Shown: one piece after another, positions 53,067-62,701 of the stretch
Layout of the letters: every line of letters starts with the position of its first letter
Numbering within the stretch: the first letter of the stretch is position 1
Source of the DNA: an uncultured Cohaesibacter sp.
GTDB lineage: Bacteria; Pseudomonadota; Alphaproteobacteria; Rhizobiales; Cohaesibacteraceae
Reading direction: 5' to 3'
Length of the DNA: 64,000 nt
NCBI RefSeq assembly: GCF_963676485.1
Contig: NZ_OY781114.1
Span: forward strand, 3,488,501 to 3,552,500
The notes under the pieces: generated by a model
What the model saw: only the letters and a program-made list of their open reading frames with translations
Databases searched by the model: none
What the model was told of the DNA's origin: nothing
Made by a program: the position numbers and the translations under genes

Positions 53067-54643
53067 GCTTTGACAATGATGCAGCACTGACGGAGTGGAT
53101 TGAAAATCTCTCTGGGCAACAGCGGGCAGATTTGGAAGCTACCTTGGGGCCTTTGTTCAATCGCCTCTGGAAGCCACAAGAGGGGCCGCAGACTGAGGGA
53201 TATTATTCTCGTGCAGACTTGATGCTGTATGGAGGCGAGGCTGGGGGTGGTAAGAGTGATCTACTACTCGGATTAGCTGTAAACGAGCATAGGAAATCAG
53301 CGATATTCCGTCAAAAGCTTTCTGATGCGAAGTCGATGGAAGAGCGCTTGGCCGAGATTGTCGGTGATCGTGGCCGGATGAACTATTCGGATCATGTCTG
53401 GAAGGATGGAGAGCAACGTATTCAGTTTGGTTACCTGGAGAAGCCGGGAGCAGAGAAGGGCCATCAAGGCCAGCCAAAGGACTTTCTAGGCTTTGATGAA
53501 GGAGCGCAGCAGCAGGCGAAAAAGCAGATCTTCCTGATGGGGTGGGTTCGCTCGGTCGATGCTGGTCAGCGTTGCCGTGTTGTGATTGCCTCCAACCCTC
53601 CGCTCTCTGGTGATGGTGATCATCTGATCGAATGGTTTGGGCCTTGGCTCGACCCTATGCATCCACTCTATCCTGCTAAGCCCGGACAATTGCTTTGGGC
53701 TGTGTTTGTTGGTGATGAAGAGGAAATGCATTCGGTATGGGTGGATGGACCGGAACCGGTCGAGATTGAGGGAGAGGTAAGAACGCCTAAGTCTCGCACC
53801 TTCGTTCCTGCTTCTCTGTCTGACAACGCCTATTTGCGCGATACCGACTATGGAAGTCAGCTTGACCAGCTGCCCGAACCACTTCGCACGGCGCTCAAGA
53901 CTGGCAACTTCATGTTGGCTCGCAAGGATCATGCCTGGCAGGTCATACCGTCTGAATGGGTACGGCTGGCGCAAGAGCGTTGGAGTGAAGACCACCCGCA
54001 CCTCAAAGGCCGCATGTGGGCAATGGGTGTGGATGTGGCACAAGGAGGTGGCGACAAGACAACGCTGGCACCGCTCTATAACGAATGCTTTGCACGCCTG
54101 ACCTCGGAGCGCGGCATTGATACCAAGAATGGCCCGATTGTTGCGGCGTTGATCCTGAAAGAGAGACGGGACGGGGCTGATATTGGAATTGACTGTACGG
54201 GCGGTTGGGGCAACTCGGCGCGGGATCACCTTGAAACCAACAACCAGATTGCGGCCTATTCAGTGGTGTTCTCAAAGGGAACGCAAGAGAAGCAGGCCAA
54301 CGGGTCGTTGGGGTTTAAAAACGAGCGTGCGCGGCTCTGGTGGCGCTTCCGTGAGGCATTGGACCCGAACGGAGAACACAAGATTGCTTTGCCTCCGAGC
54401 AAGAAGCTTTTTGCGGAACTGACAGCGGTTCACTGGATGGTTAAATCGGGTGGCTCTTCTAATGAAGGGGTCATCCAGATTGAAGAGAAGGACGAGGTTA
54501 GAAAGCGTCTCGGATCTTCTACCGATGAAGCCGACGCCGTGATCATGGCTTGGGATCTACGGGATGCTGCACAGTATCGCATGCTCAAGCCTTTGATGGA
54601 TGAACAAGAGGACGAATGGAGCGCCCTGGGAGATGTTGGATAG
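53063..54643 (+). CDS. terL: Terminase large subunit
   Basis: 526-residue packaging motor. ATPase domain: Walker A GGEAGGGKSD (57-66), an adenine region before it, and Walker B DFLGFDEGAQ (about 138-147) with the SNPP coupling motif (IASNPP, about 173-178). Nuclease domain: GVDVAQGGGDKTTLAP (about 320-335), GADIGIDCTGGWG and EADAVIMAWDLRDA with acidic residues for two metals. Follows terS directly. Confidence 0.95.
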   Translation: MSFDNDAALTEWIENLSGQQRADLEATLGPLFNRLWKPQEGPQTEGYYSRADLMLYGGEAGGGKSDLLLGLAVNEHRKSAIFRQKLSDAKSMEERLAEIVGDRGRMNYSDHVWKDGEQRIQFGYLEKPGAEKGHQGQPKDFLGFDEGAQQQAKKQIFLMGWVRSVDAGQRCRVVIASNPPLSGDGDHLIEWFGPWLDPMHPLYPAKPGQLLWAVFVGDEEEMHSVWVDGPEPVEIEGEVRTPKSRTFVPASLSDNAYLRDTDYGSQLDQLPEPLRTALKTGNFMLARKDHAWQVIPSEWVRLAQERWSEDHPHLKGRMWAMGVDVAQGGGDKTTLAPLYNECFARLTSERGIDTKNGPIVAALILKERRDGADIGIDCTGGWGNSARDHLETNNQIAAYSVVFSKGTQEKQANGSLGFKNERARLWWRFREALDPNGEHKIALPPSKKLFAELTAVHWMVKSGGSSNEGVIQIEEKDEVRKRLGSSTDEADAVIMAWDLRDAAQYRMLKPLMDEQEDEWSALGDVG

Positions 54644-54646
54644 GCA

Positions 54647-54913
54647 ATGAACAAACAAGACTTGCACGAATTGGCGGCCGCCTATAGTGCCGCTTCGAAT
54701 GGAAGGCTCATCAATTTGATGGGCCTTTTGCTTTTTCTGGCTTTGGCCGTGACGGTTGATCACCGGTATTTTCTGGTGGCGCTGGTGTCCATCCTTGCGG
54801 TGGCTGCAGCCTACTTCGCGGACATGCTCAATGAAGTGAGCCTGATGTGGGTGAGTGTCATTCTGACCGTGGTTCCCTTTGGTTTTCTTTTGTGGTTGGG
54901 GGTAGGGCTATGA
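54647..54913 (+). CDS. 88-residue three-helix membrane protein
   Basis: Short polar start (MNKQDLHELAAAYSAASNGR) then three hydrophobic helices (about 21-37, 42-60 and 67-87). Starts three bases after terL. Could be a holin or an inner-membrane factor; holins of this size with three helices are common in phages, but the position next to terminase rather than lysis genes argues against certainty. Confidence 0.6.
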   Translation: MNKQDLHELAAAYSAASNGRLINLMGLLLFLALAVTVDHRYFLVALVSILAVAAAYFADMLNEVSLMWVSVILTVVPFGFLLWLGVGL

Positions 54914-55173
54914 GTGAAGAAAAGGTGGTTTCTCTCAAAGGCGGGCCTGTCCCCTTGGCCGGACAAGTGCAGCAAGATGTGATTGATCGGCTTGAGGGAC
55001 TTCTTTCTTGCGCCCGTTCTGGTGATCTCCAAGGCTTTGCCTGCATCGCTTATCACGCGGAAGATAAATGCAGCCGATGGCAGGCGGGGTCTCAGGGCGG
55101 ATATGCCATGCTTGGTGCGCTGAAAGTCCTGTCTGATGAGATGAGCGATCTGATCAGGGAACCTGCAGAATGA
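54910..55173 (+). CDS. 87-residue hypothetical phage protein
   Basis: ATG 54910 overlaps the previous stop (ATGA). Sequence with DVIDRLEGLLSCARSGDLQGFACIAYHAEDKCSRW and a GGYAMLGALKVLSDEM helix. No family recognised. Ends four bases into the GNAT gene (ATGA overlap), so the three genes form one coupled unit. Confidence 0.65.
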   Translation: MSEEKVVSLKGGPVPLAGQVQQDVIDRLEGLLSCARSGDLQGFACIAYHAEDKCSRWQAGSQGGYAMLGALKVLSDEMSDLIREPAE

Positions 55174-55646
55174 ATCGGGTTGTCATCAAACCGGCCACAC
55201 GGCGCGATCTAAGCTTTGTTGCTGCTAATCTGAGTGATGAGGACAAGGCCGAAATCTATTGCCAAATGGATAAGCCGGACAATCGCTTGATTGCCGAGAT
55301 GGCTTATCAGGGCTCGCCCTTGTGGCGTTATGTGGCCTGGCTGGATGGTCAACCGGTGTTGGCGTTCGGTGTCGGCCTCTTCCATTCTCGGCTTGGTTTG
55401 GCATGGGCCTGGGGCACATCGCGCAAGCTCCGCGCCTTTCCTGAAGCGACCCGTTACATGCTTGATGTGGTCAAGCCTGCCTGTGTCGCCAGCGGAATCG
55501 CCCGCATTCATGCCGATGCACTTTCCACCCACTCCAGCGCCCATAAATGGCTCGTGCGCCTGGGCGCTCACAGAGAAGCCGTCATGCCCTCTTTGGGCTT
55601 GGGCGGAGAAACATTCTATCGCTATGCGTGGATCAACGAGGAATAG
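55170..55646 (+). CDS. GNAT-like acetyltransferase / internal virion protein A-like
   Basis: 158 residues with a GNAT layout: VIKPATRRDLSFVAANLSDEDKAEIY start, LAFGVGLFHSRLGLAWAWGTSRKLRA and a C-terminal SSAHKWLVRLGAHREAV helix. It resembles the DUF2833/T7 gp13-like internal virion proteins found between terminase and portal in podoviruses. The acetyl-CoA loop is not clearly intact, so activity is uncertain. Confidence 0.65.
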   Translation: MNRVVIKPATRRDLSFVAANLSDEDKAEIYCQMDKPDNRLIAEMAYQGSPLWRYVAWLDGQPVLAFGVGLFHSRLGLAWAWGTSRKLRAFPEATRYMLDVVKPACVASGIARIHADALSTHSSAHKWLVRLGAHREAVMPSLGLGGETFYRYAWINEE

Positions 55647-55649
55647 ACC

Positions 55650-55856
55650 ATGTGCTTTATGTCCACCCCCAGATTACCGCCAGCTCCTTCCACTCCTTCT
55701 GAAGATGATGAAGAGGTCAAGAAACGCAAGGCAGAAGAGGAACGCAAGACGCGGGAGCAACAGGGGCGCCGTTCAACGATCCTTACAAGCATGTCCGGCG
55801 CTTCTGACTATGGGAAGAATTTGAAAGTCACCAAATTGGGACAGGCAGGAGCCTAG
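55650..55856 (+). CDS. 68-residue charged phage protein before the portal
   Basis: Pro-rich start (CFMSTPRLPPAPSTPSEDDEE), Lys/Glu/Arg helix, and a RRSTILTSMSGASDYG core found before portal genes of T7/BPP-1-like phages. Function unknown. Starts four bases after the GNAT gene stop. Confidence 0.6.
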   Translation: MCFMSTPRLPPAPSTPSEDDEEVKKRKAEEERKTREQQGRRSTILTSMSGASDYGKNLKVTKLGQAGA

Positions 55857-55859
55857 GAA

Positions 55860-57602
55860 ATGGGACTTGTTCAAGACATTCTTGATCGCCAAACGCAATT
55901 GGCTTCTGACCGTCTGCCCTGGGAAAGTGAATGGGATGCTGTCATCCGGTTTGCGTTGCCCTATGAAAAGGGTGTGACCGGTATGAACCGGCTTGGCAGT
56001 GCGGAAAGCGTTTTGACCCAAGGGCCGCGCTCGAAAAGGCCCGGAACGAAGCTGCTTGATGGCACTGCGATCTATTCGATTGAACGTCTGGCGGCGGGCA
56101 TTCTGAGCCTGACAATGCCGCAGTCATCCAAGTGGCATGGATTGGGATCTGTTGACCCACTGGCTCCGGATCTGGATGAAGCTGCAGAAGACTGGTGCAG
56201 TCGTGTGACCGACTATCTGTTTGCGGTGCGCTACACGCCAAGGGCTGGGTTTGCCTCGGTCAATGAAATGGCCGTCAAGGCTGCATGCGGTCTTGGAACC
56301 GGCGTCATCTTTCTTGAAGAAAGCTTCGGGGATGCGCATACGCGTGAAGCGCAGATGCCGTTCAAATACAGCTATGCGCCCCTAGCTGAGTGTTTCCTTG
56401 GGCAGAATGCGCAAGGCATTCACGATACCAATTACAGGCTGGTCAATTACAAGGCGCGACAGGCGGTCCAGAAGTTCGGGGAGAAGCATGTCTCGTCCAA
56501 GTTGCTCGATGCTGCCAATGATCCACGGCACAAGGACACGTCATTCCAGTTTATCCATGCCGCCATGCCAAGGGCAGAAGCTGGCAGCTCTGCTTCAAGC
56601 AATCGGGACAGTGCTGTTGCCTCCTACTGGGTTGAGGTTAGTGAAAAGAAGTTGGTCAAGGAAAGCGGCTATTTCACCTTCCCTTATGTTGTGCATCGTT
56701 GGGTGAGACGGGCAGACAGCCCTTATGGGGAAAGCCCTGTCATGCTGGCCATGCGAGAGATCGTGCGCGCCCAGATCATTGAAGAAGATGTGGCTCGCGG
56801 TGTTTCGCAGCAAGGCAAGCCACCTATCGCCACGGTCGCCGGGAAAGTGAATGGCAAGCAGGCCCCTTTGCGTGCGCCCAACTTTGCGCCGGGGGCCAAT
56901 AACAAGGGCTATCTTGATCCATCAGGGGCGCTTTTTGCAAAACCAATGTTGGAGAGCAACGGGCAGGCGTTGAGTTTCATGCTGTCCATTCAGGAGGCAA
57001 AGCGCCGCCAGATACAGGACATGCTCTATATCAACCTGTTTCAGATTCTGGTCGATAATCCCCAGATGACCGCGACAGAGGTTTTGCAAAGGGCACAGGA
57101 AAAGGGCGACCTTCTCGGGCCGGTCGGCACAAGCTTCCAGCAGTCATCTTCGCTTCAGGTGGATCGCGAGCTTGAAATTCTGGAGCGCAAGGAGGCGTTT
57201 AATCCCGGCTCCGCTCTGGAAGCGCCAGACAGCATCTATGACCACGATATTCGGGCGTCCTCAACCTCTCCGATGGACCGCTTGCGCCGGACAGAGGAGC
57301 TGATCGGGGCCAATGATGTGGTCGATACAGCTTTGAAATTCGCCCAGGCAGGAAAGACCAAGCTGCTTGAGCGGATTAATGAAGACGAAGTGGGTGATCT
57401 GGTTGCTGATGTGCGTGGGGCTTCCCGCAAGATCTTCTACAGCGAAGAGGAAATGGAAGCTCAACGCCAGCAGAAGGAGCAGATGGCCCAAATGCAGCAG
57501 ATGCAAGCCGGTCTCGAAATGGCCGGGCAAGCGGCGGACGTTGCGAATAAAGGTGTACCGGCAGTGGAGCAGTTGAATGCGCTTATGGAACAGAGCCAGT
57601 AA
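55860..57602 (+). CDS. Portal (head-tail connector) protein, T7-like
   Basis: 580 residues. Twelve-mer connector through which DNA enters and leaves the head. The start LVQDILDRQTQLASDRLPWESEWD and the centre (ERLAAGILSLTMPQSSKWHGLG; RWVRRADSPYGESPVMLAMREI) match the podovirus Head-tail_con family. The C-terminus is a long Gln/Met-rich coiled-coil (EEEMEAQRQQKEQMAQMQQM). ATG 55860 follows CCTAGGAA. Confidence 0.9.
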   Translation: MGLVQDILDRQTQLASDRLPWESEWDAVIRFALPYEKGVTGMNRLGSAESVLTQGPRSKRPGTKLLDGTAIYSIERLAAGILSLTMPQSSKWHGLGSVDPLAPDLDEAAEDWCSRVTDYLFAVRYTPRAGFASVNEMAVKAACGLGTGVIFLEESFGDAHTREAQMPFKYSYAPLAECFLGQNAQGIHDTNYRLVNYKARQAVQKFGEKHVSSKLLDAANDPRHKDTSFQFIHAAMPRAEAGSSASSNRDSAVASYWVEVSEKKLVKESGYFTFPYVVHRWVRRADSPYGESPVMLAMREIVRAQIIEEDVARGVSQQGKPPIATVAGKVNGKQAPLRAPNFAPGANNKGYLDPSGALFAKPMLESNGQALSFMLSIQEAKRRQIQDMLYINLFQILVDNPQMTATEVLQRAQEKGDLLGPVGTSFQQSSSLQVDRELEILERKEAFNPGSALEAPDSIYDHDIRASSTSPMDRLRRTEELIGANDVVDTALKFAQAGKTKLLERINEDEVGDLVADVRGASRKIFYSEEEMEAQRQQKEQMAQMQQMQAGLEMAGQAADVANKGVPAVEQLNALMEQSQ

Positions 57603-57891
57603 AGACCGGGCCGTACTGCAAGCTAGGAAGAGGCTGGTTGAAGCCTGGATACGCTTTAGTGAAGGCAAGGCCAGCAAGGATGATTTTGAAATCATCATGG
57701 TGGATCTGGCTAACTTCAGCGGGTGGGATCGCTACTGCGATCATCCGCCAGATAATGCGGAAGCACAATTTAATGAGGGAAAAAGGTCTGTCTTCGGGCG
57801 GGCCTTTTCCTTTTTGACGATGACGCGGGGCGAACGGATCGCCCTTTCACAGGCTGCTCTTGAAGAGGCCAGGGCAGAAGAAGGAGTTTGA
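57577..57891 (+). CDS. Bbp19-like phage protein
   Basis: 104 residues starting at ATG 57577 inside the portal gene's end (26-base overlap in another frame). WIRFSEGKASKDDFEIIMVDLANFSGWD and a basic GRAFSFLTMTRGER tail fit the Bbp19-type protein that lies between portal and scaffold in BPP-1-like podoviruses. Function unknown; supports a BPP-1-like gene order. Confidence 0.65.
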   Translation: MRLWNRASKDRAVLQARKRLVEAWIRFSEGKASKDDFEIIMVDLANFSGWDRYCDHPPDNAEAQFNEGKRSVFGRAFSFLTMTRGERIALSQAALEEARAEEGV

Positions 57892-57893
57892 AA

Positions 57894-58790
57894 ATGAACC
57901 AAGGACTTATGAGCCATATTCGCGGTGGTTTGATTGCTTATGCGCCTGAAGACGAAGGTGCTGGCGGCGGGGATGCTGCGGGCGCTGGTGGTGCGGGAGA
58001 AGAAAATGCCTTTGCATCCAGTTTGACCGGAGAAGGCTTTGCCGACTTTGTCAAAGAGCAGGGATGGAATAGCGCCGACGATGCTGTGAAAGCCTATCAG
58101 GACCAGCGGGCGGGCCTTGAAGGTATGATCAAGGTACCGGGTGAGGATGCAAGCGATGAAGACCGCGCCGCCTTTGCCAAGGCGCTCGGGGTGCCGGATA
58201 CAGAAGACGGCTATCAGTTCTCGTTGCCTGAGAAGATGCCGGAGAATGTCCAGTATGATGAAAATCTGGCCACGTCCTTCAAGGCCAAGGCCAAGGAGAT
58301 CGGCTTGACGCCTGCCCAGGCGCAAGCCCTGCATGACTTCCAGATGGAAGCGGTCGGCACTCAAGCCAATGCCTTTCTGGAAGGGCAGAAACAGGTTGAG
58401 GCTGAAAAGACAGCCAAGGCTGAGGCTTCCCATGATGCTCTTGTCAAAGCATGGGGCAAGGAAGGAAGCGAGAGCTACAACAAAAATCTGGCTCTAGCCA
58501 ATCGGGCACTGAGCAAGATGGTGCCGGACGGCAAGCTCATGGAAGAGTTCAAGAGCAACGGTGTGTTTTCCGAAGATGGCGCTGTTCTGATGCCGCACTT
58601 TGCCGAGGCGCTCGCGGGTATTGGCAAAACACTCTACTCGGAAGATGGAGATTTGGACGGCGACACTCAGACGGATGAAAACCCGTGGGATGCCGACACG
58701 TTCAACCTCACCAAACAGGGTGAGATTTACAAGGCAAACCCTGAAAAGGCGGAACGATTGAAAGCCGCCGCCAAGGCCAAACGCAAATAA
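57894..58790 (+). CDS. Head scaffold protein
   Basis: 298 residues from ATG 57894 (AAGGAGTTTGAAA before). Low-complexity acidic, Gly/Ala-rich start (EDEGAGGGDAAGAGGAGEEN), helices, and a highly charged C-terminus (KANPEKAERLKAAAKAKRK). This composition and place, directly before the capsid gene, are those of podovirus scaffolding proteins that guide procapsid assembly. Confidence 0.8.
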   Translation: MNQGLMSHIRGGLIAYAPEDEGAGGGDAAGAGGAGEENAFASSLTGEGFADFVKEQGWNSADDAVKAYQDQRAGLEGMIKVPGEDASDEDRAAFAKALGVPDTEDGYQFSLPEKMPENVQYDENLATSFKAKAKEIGLTPAQAQALHDFQMEAVGTQANAFLEGQKQVEAEKTAKAEASHDALVKAWGKEGSESYNKNLALANRALSKMVPDGKLMEEFKSNGVFSEDGAVLMPHFAEALAGIGKTLYSEDGDLDGDTQTDENPWDADTFNLTKQGEIYKANPEKAERLKAAAKAKRK

Positions 58791-58842
58791 GCGTAAAGCC
58801 GCAAACCAACCGCAACAACGTCAGTAACGGGAGATAAGAGTT

Positions 58843-59820
58843 ATGGCGAAGGTGAAAATTAGTGATGTGATCGTTCCGGAGGTCTTCAATCCTTACGTTC
58901 TGGAACAGTCGGTGAAACTCGATACCCTGATTGCCAGTGGTATCGTGTCAAACGGGATTGGCGGGCTCGATCTGTCCGGTGGCGGCTTCCTCTTCAAGAT
59001 GCCGTTCTGGTTGAACCTGCGTAACAGCGGGTTGAGCGCGCAGCGCCTTTCTGACGATGATCCGCTTGTCCCGCGCAAGATCGGTGCTGGTAAGGATATG
59101 GCTCGCCTGCATATGCTGGGTGATGCCTGGTCATCCAACGACCTGTCCAAATATCTGGCCGGTGATGATCCTATGAAAGCGATTGCAACCGAGGTTGCCG
59201 GTTATTGGGTTGACCAGCGTCAGAATATCCTTGTGCAGACCATCAAGGGGATTTTTGCAGCCGGTTCCATGGCTGTGCTGACCCACGATATCACCGCTCT
59301 TGCTGGTGGTGCGGCGCTTATTGACTTTGCATCGAGCGTCGATGCCGGTCAGAAGCTCGGTGACCAGAAGAGCAACGTTACGGGCTACCTGATGCACTCG
59401 GCTGTTGAAGCCAAGTTGGCCAAGGACAAGGCCATTGAATATGAGACGGTTGAGGGCAAGACGGATCGGGTGCCTTTCTATATGGGCAAACGCGTGATCG
59501 TCACCGATGCGCTTCAGCCGGTTGGTGGTGTCTATACCTCTCTGCTCTTTGGTGAAGGGGCCTTTGGGTATCAGGAACGCTCTCTTGAAGATGACGAGGC
59601 CCTTGAGACTGATCGCGATAAACTCGCGGGCGATGATCTGCTGATCAGCCGCAGTCACTTTGTGATGCATCCGCGTGGTGTCGCCTGGACTGAAACCAAT
59701 GTTCCTGACAACGATACCAGCCCGACCGATGCGCAGATTGCGGACGGTGCCAACTGGAATCGTGTGTACGAGCCAAAGAACATCCGCATGGTTGCTCTGA
59801 AGCACAAGATCGCTGCCTAA
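58843..59820 (+). CDS. Major capsid protein
   Basis: 325 residues. Start KISDVIVPEVFNPYVLEQSVKLDTLIASGIV is the typical N-arm of this coat-protein family, followed by GGLDLSGGGFLFKMPFWLNL and a central AGYWVDQRQNILVQTIKGIF spine helix. C-terminal NWNRVYEPKNIRMVALKHKIAA. GGGAGATAAGAG precedes the ATG. Expected to be the most abundant virion protein. Confidence 0.88.
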   Translation: MAKVKISDVIVPEVFNPYVLEQSVKLDTLIASGIVSNGIGGLDLSGGGFLFKMPFWLNLRNSGLSAQRLSDDDPLVPRKIGAGKDMARLHMLGDAWSSNDLSKYLAGDDPMKAIATEVAGYWVDQRQNILVQTIKGIFAAGSMAVLTHDITALAGGAALIDFASSVDAGQKLGDQKSNVTGYLMHSAVEAKLAKDKAIEYETVEGKTDRVPFYMGKRVIVTDALQPVGGVYTSLLFGEGAFGYQERSLEDDEALETDRDKLAGDDLLISRSHFVMHPRGVAWTETNVPDNDTSPTDAQIADGANWNRVYEPKNIRMVALKHKIAA

Positions 59821-59896
59821 GCCGCGACCTCCCCTTAATCACAACCCGACAAATGGCCGCCTCTGAGCGGCCTTTGTCGTATCTGGAGACATGTAG

Positions 59897-60364
59897 ATGA
59901 GTGCAACAGCCCATCAGGCCCGCCGCCGCAAGGCTCTGGCGGCAAGAATGCGCGATGAAGCGCGTGAAGAACAGGCTGCTTTGGCCGGTAAGGAACTGAA
60001 GGCAGCCTATGACAGCGTTGGCGAGAATGGGGCGCTGCCCTCCGAGGCTCTGAATGCTGCCGTGACACTTGAGCAGATCATGGAGAACCCTACGCTGAAT
60101 GGTGACGACATCGCGCAAGCCCGCAAAGCGTTCGCTCTCGTTATGGCTGAAACCGAATTGGCCGGGACTGTTGAGCCTGTTCCTGTCTTGCCCGATCTGA
60201 CCAGTATCAATGGCATTGGCCCTGCCAAGGCAACCAAGCTTATGGAAGGGGGCATTGCCGATCTGGCGGCTCTTGCCAGTGCCAGCCCGGAACAGATCGA
60301 AGCTCTTTCGATTGATGCCGATTGGATCACTGAGGCCAAAGCCCTGCTTGAAGGGGGCGAATGA
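59897..60364 (+). CDS. Helix-hairpin-helix (DUF4332-like) phage structural-region protein
   Basis: 155 residues: basic helical N-terminus (ARRRKALAARMRDEAREEQ), then a C-terminal helix-hairpin-helix region LTSINGIGPAKATKLMEGGIADLAALASASPEQIEAL (about 97-133), suited to non-specific DNA contacts. Lies between capsid and tail-tube genes; possibly a head-completion factor. Confidence 0.65.
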   Translation: MSATAHQARRRKALAARMRDEAREEQAALAGKELKAAYDSVGENGALPSEALNAAVTLEQIMENPTLNGDDIAQARKAFALVMAETELAGTVEPVPVLPDLTSINGIGPAKATKLMEGGIADLAALASASPEQIEALSIDADWITEAKALLEGGE

Positions 60365-60367
60365 GCC

Positions 60368-60925
60368 ATGGCGAGCGGGTACACGGATACGGCCATCGCC
60401 AATCTGGCTTTGGGTCATCTCAATGAAAAAACGATTGCTGACTTTGATCAGACCGGCAATAGCAATGCGCGATGGTTCAAGACCAACTATGCGCACTATC
60501 GCAATGAGCTGTTGAGCCTTTATCCCTGGAACTGTGCCCGCTCGCGTGTGCTTTTACCTGAAGCTGCCGAAAAGCCTGCGTTTGGCTGGGACTATGCCTA
60601 TCGTCTGCCTGAAGACTTCCTTTCTGGCATTCCTATTTACGGTGATGACGGTACGGAAATTGTGGTCGAGTATGAAGGTGATGAAGTCCTGACCAACCAT
60701 GCCGGGCCGTTGAAGTTTCGGTACATCAAGCGGCTGGATGATCCGGCGAAGTTCAGCCAATTTTTCATCAACTGCCTGGTGCCTTATCTGGCTCTTGGCA
60801 TGGCGCATAAAGTGACGGGCAAGAACTCTTATGCGCAAACAATGCAATTGCTCTTTGATGACGCATTCGAGAAGAACACCGCGCTTGAAGATCAGCAGAA
60901 CACGCCCTTGGAGGCGCTCTACTGA
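60368..60925 (+). CDS. Tail tubular protein A (gp11-like)
   Basis: 185 residues; start YTDTAIANLALGHLNEKTIADFDQTG and YPWNCARSRVLLPE with a downstream PYLALGMAHKVTG helix are hallmarks of the gatekeeper ring between portal and nozzle in T7-like phages. Its stop overlaps the next ATG (TGATG). Confidence 0.85.
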   Translation: MASGYTDTAIANLALGHLNEKTIADFDQTGNSNARWFKTNYAHYRNELLSLYPWNCARSRVLLPEAAEKPAFGWDYAYRLPEDFLSGIPIYGDDGTEIVVEYEGDEVLTNHAGPLKFRYIKRLDDPAKFSQFFINCLVPYLALGMAHKVTGKNSYAQTMQLLFDDAFEKNTALEDQQNTPLEALY

Positions 60926-62700
60926 TGACAGTCAAGTTTCCTCAAGTCACGATGACGCAAGGAGAGATATCTCCCTATTTGCATTCCAGATCGGATCTGG
61001 AGCAGTTTCGAAAAGGGCTGGAGATCTGCCGGAACTATCTCCTGATGCGGCATGGCGGGATCTATAAGCGATCCGGAACGCGCTTTATCGATCTGGCCAG
61101 AAACCAGAATGCACCATGTCGGCTGGTGCCTTTCGTCTTTTCGATGAAACAGCATTACATGCTGGAGTTTGGAACCGGCTTCATTCGTTTCTATTCGGAG
61201 AAGGCACAGTTGCAGGCCGCTGATGGATCGGGGGCCTATGAAATAGCCAACAGCTTTACCCAAGATCAGTTGAGCACGTTTGATTATACCCAATCGAGCG
61301 ACGTGTTGACGCTTGTTCATGGGGCTCACAAGCCAGCTGAATTAAAGCGTAACGGTGATGTCGATTGGAGCCTTGCTGCTATCACCTTTGACAGTCAGAT
61401 AGACGGATGGGGGGAAGACAGCTGGCCACAACATGTCTGTTACTTCAATGAACGGATCACCTTTGCCAACTGGACCTCGGACCCGCAAGGTATTGCCTAT
61501 TCTAAATCCGGTGCATTCAAAATCCTCAAATATACCGGCGATGCTGGCGATCTTTCAGCCGATGATGCGATGTATCTTTCAATCCTTGCCGGGCAGGTCA
61601 ATGAAATCAACTGGATTGCCGAAGGGGAGGAAATGCTCATCGGTACGGCTACGAGTGCTCGTATTGTCGGGCCTTCCGATAGTTCCGAAGTGTTCGGGCC
61701 GACCAATAGCCGCCAGAAGCGACAAGCCACCTATGGTTCAAGGGCGGTAAGGCCGGTGCAGGTAGGCGACGCTTTGCTTTATGTCGGTTTCTATGGGCGG
61801 AACTTGCATGAATATATCTATGATTCCAGCGCCTATAAGTTCATTGCTCCGGATCTGACCGTGGTCAATGAACACTTCTTTCGCTCTGGCATTGCTGAGC
61901 AAGCGTTCCAACAGCTTCCAGACTCTATCGACTGGATCAGGATGGAAAACGGCTCCTTCGTAGCTCTGACCTATGAACGGGATCAACAGATTGTGGGAGC
62001 TGTTGGTGTCGAGCTTGGTGGTGGTGGCAAGGTTGAGGCCGTGGCCACCAAACCGGGCAAGACTGGCGATGAAGTCTGGCTGCAAGTTGTGCGCACCCTC
62101 AACGGGCAAGAGGTCCGGACGATAGAAATCCTCGATCCGCCTTTTGAAGATCAAACGGTCGAAGATGGCTTCTTCATGGATTGTGGATTGACCTATGAAG
62201 GAGACCCGATCAATGAAGTCACCAACCTACCAGATTTCTTCGACGGGCAGGAAATCGCGATCCTCGCTGATGGCGTTGTGATGCCGCGTCAAACGGTGTC
62301 TGGAAACAGGTTTGCTCTTCCCAACGATCAGACAGCTTCGAAAATCCACTTCGGCTTTCCCTTCCGCGCCCATGGCAAGACCTTGCAGATTGTTGATGGT
62401 CGGCCAGACGGGACGTCCATGGGAGAAAGAAAGCATGTTCAGCAGATCGGCATGGACGTGATCCGAACCGCCGATTTGCAAGTCTCGCAAAGTGATCCTG
62501 ATGAGGCGATGGAAACGGGTGAATTCGAAGATTTGACGCCAATGGAAGGCGACGAACTGGTTTCCAATTCTGTGCGTTTACAGACCGGTTTGCTCTCCGT
62601 CAGTCAAGATGGATGGAGCGATACCGGATCATTTCATTTCTGGTCAGACAAGCCTTTGCCTTGCCGGATCAGGGCAATCAAAACAACGGTGGACCTTTAG
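60925..62700 (+). CDS. Tail tubular protein B / nozzle protein (gp12-like)
   Basis: 591-residue beta-rich protein forming the tail nozzle. Start FPQVTMTQGEISPYLHSRSD, then CRNYLLMRHGGIYKRSGTRFID and many Gly/Asp turns; the two opening motifs are conserved in podovirus nozzle proteins. It follows the gp11-like gene with an overlapped start. Confidence 0.88.
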   Translation: MTVKFPQVTMTQGEISPYLHSRSDLEQFRKGLEICRNYLLMRHGGIYKRSGTRFIDLARNQNAPCRLVPFVFSMKQHYMLEFGTGFIRFYSEKAQLQAADGSGAYEIANSFTQDQLSTFDYTQSSDVLTLVHGAHKPAELKRNGDVDWSLAAITFDSQIDGWGEDSWPQHVCYFNERITFANWTSDPQGIAYSKSGAFKILKYTGDAGDLSADDAMYLSILAGQVNEINWIAEGEEMLIGTATSARIVGPSDSSEVFGPTNSRQKRQATYGSRAVRPVQVGDALLYVGFYGRNLHEYIYDSSAYKFIAPDLTVVNEHFFRSGIAEQAFQQLPDSIDWIRMENGSFVALTYERDQQIVGAVGVELGGGGKVEAVATKPGKTGDEVWLQVVRTLNGQEVRTIEILDPPFEDQTVEDGFFMDCGLTYEGDPINEVTNLPDFFDGQEIAILADGVVMPRQTVSGNRFALPNDQTASKIHFGFPFRAHGKTLQIVDGRPDGTSMGERKHVQQIGMDVIRTADLQVSQSDPDEAMETGEFEDLTPMEGDELVSNSVRLQTGLLSVSQDGWSDTGSFHFWSDKPLPCRIRAIKTTVDL

Positions 62701-62701
62701 G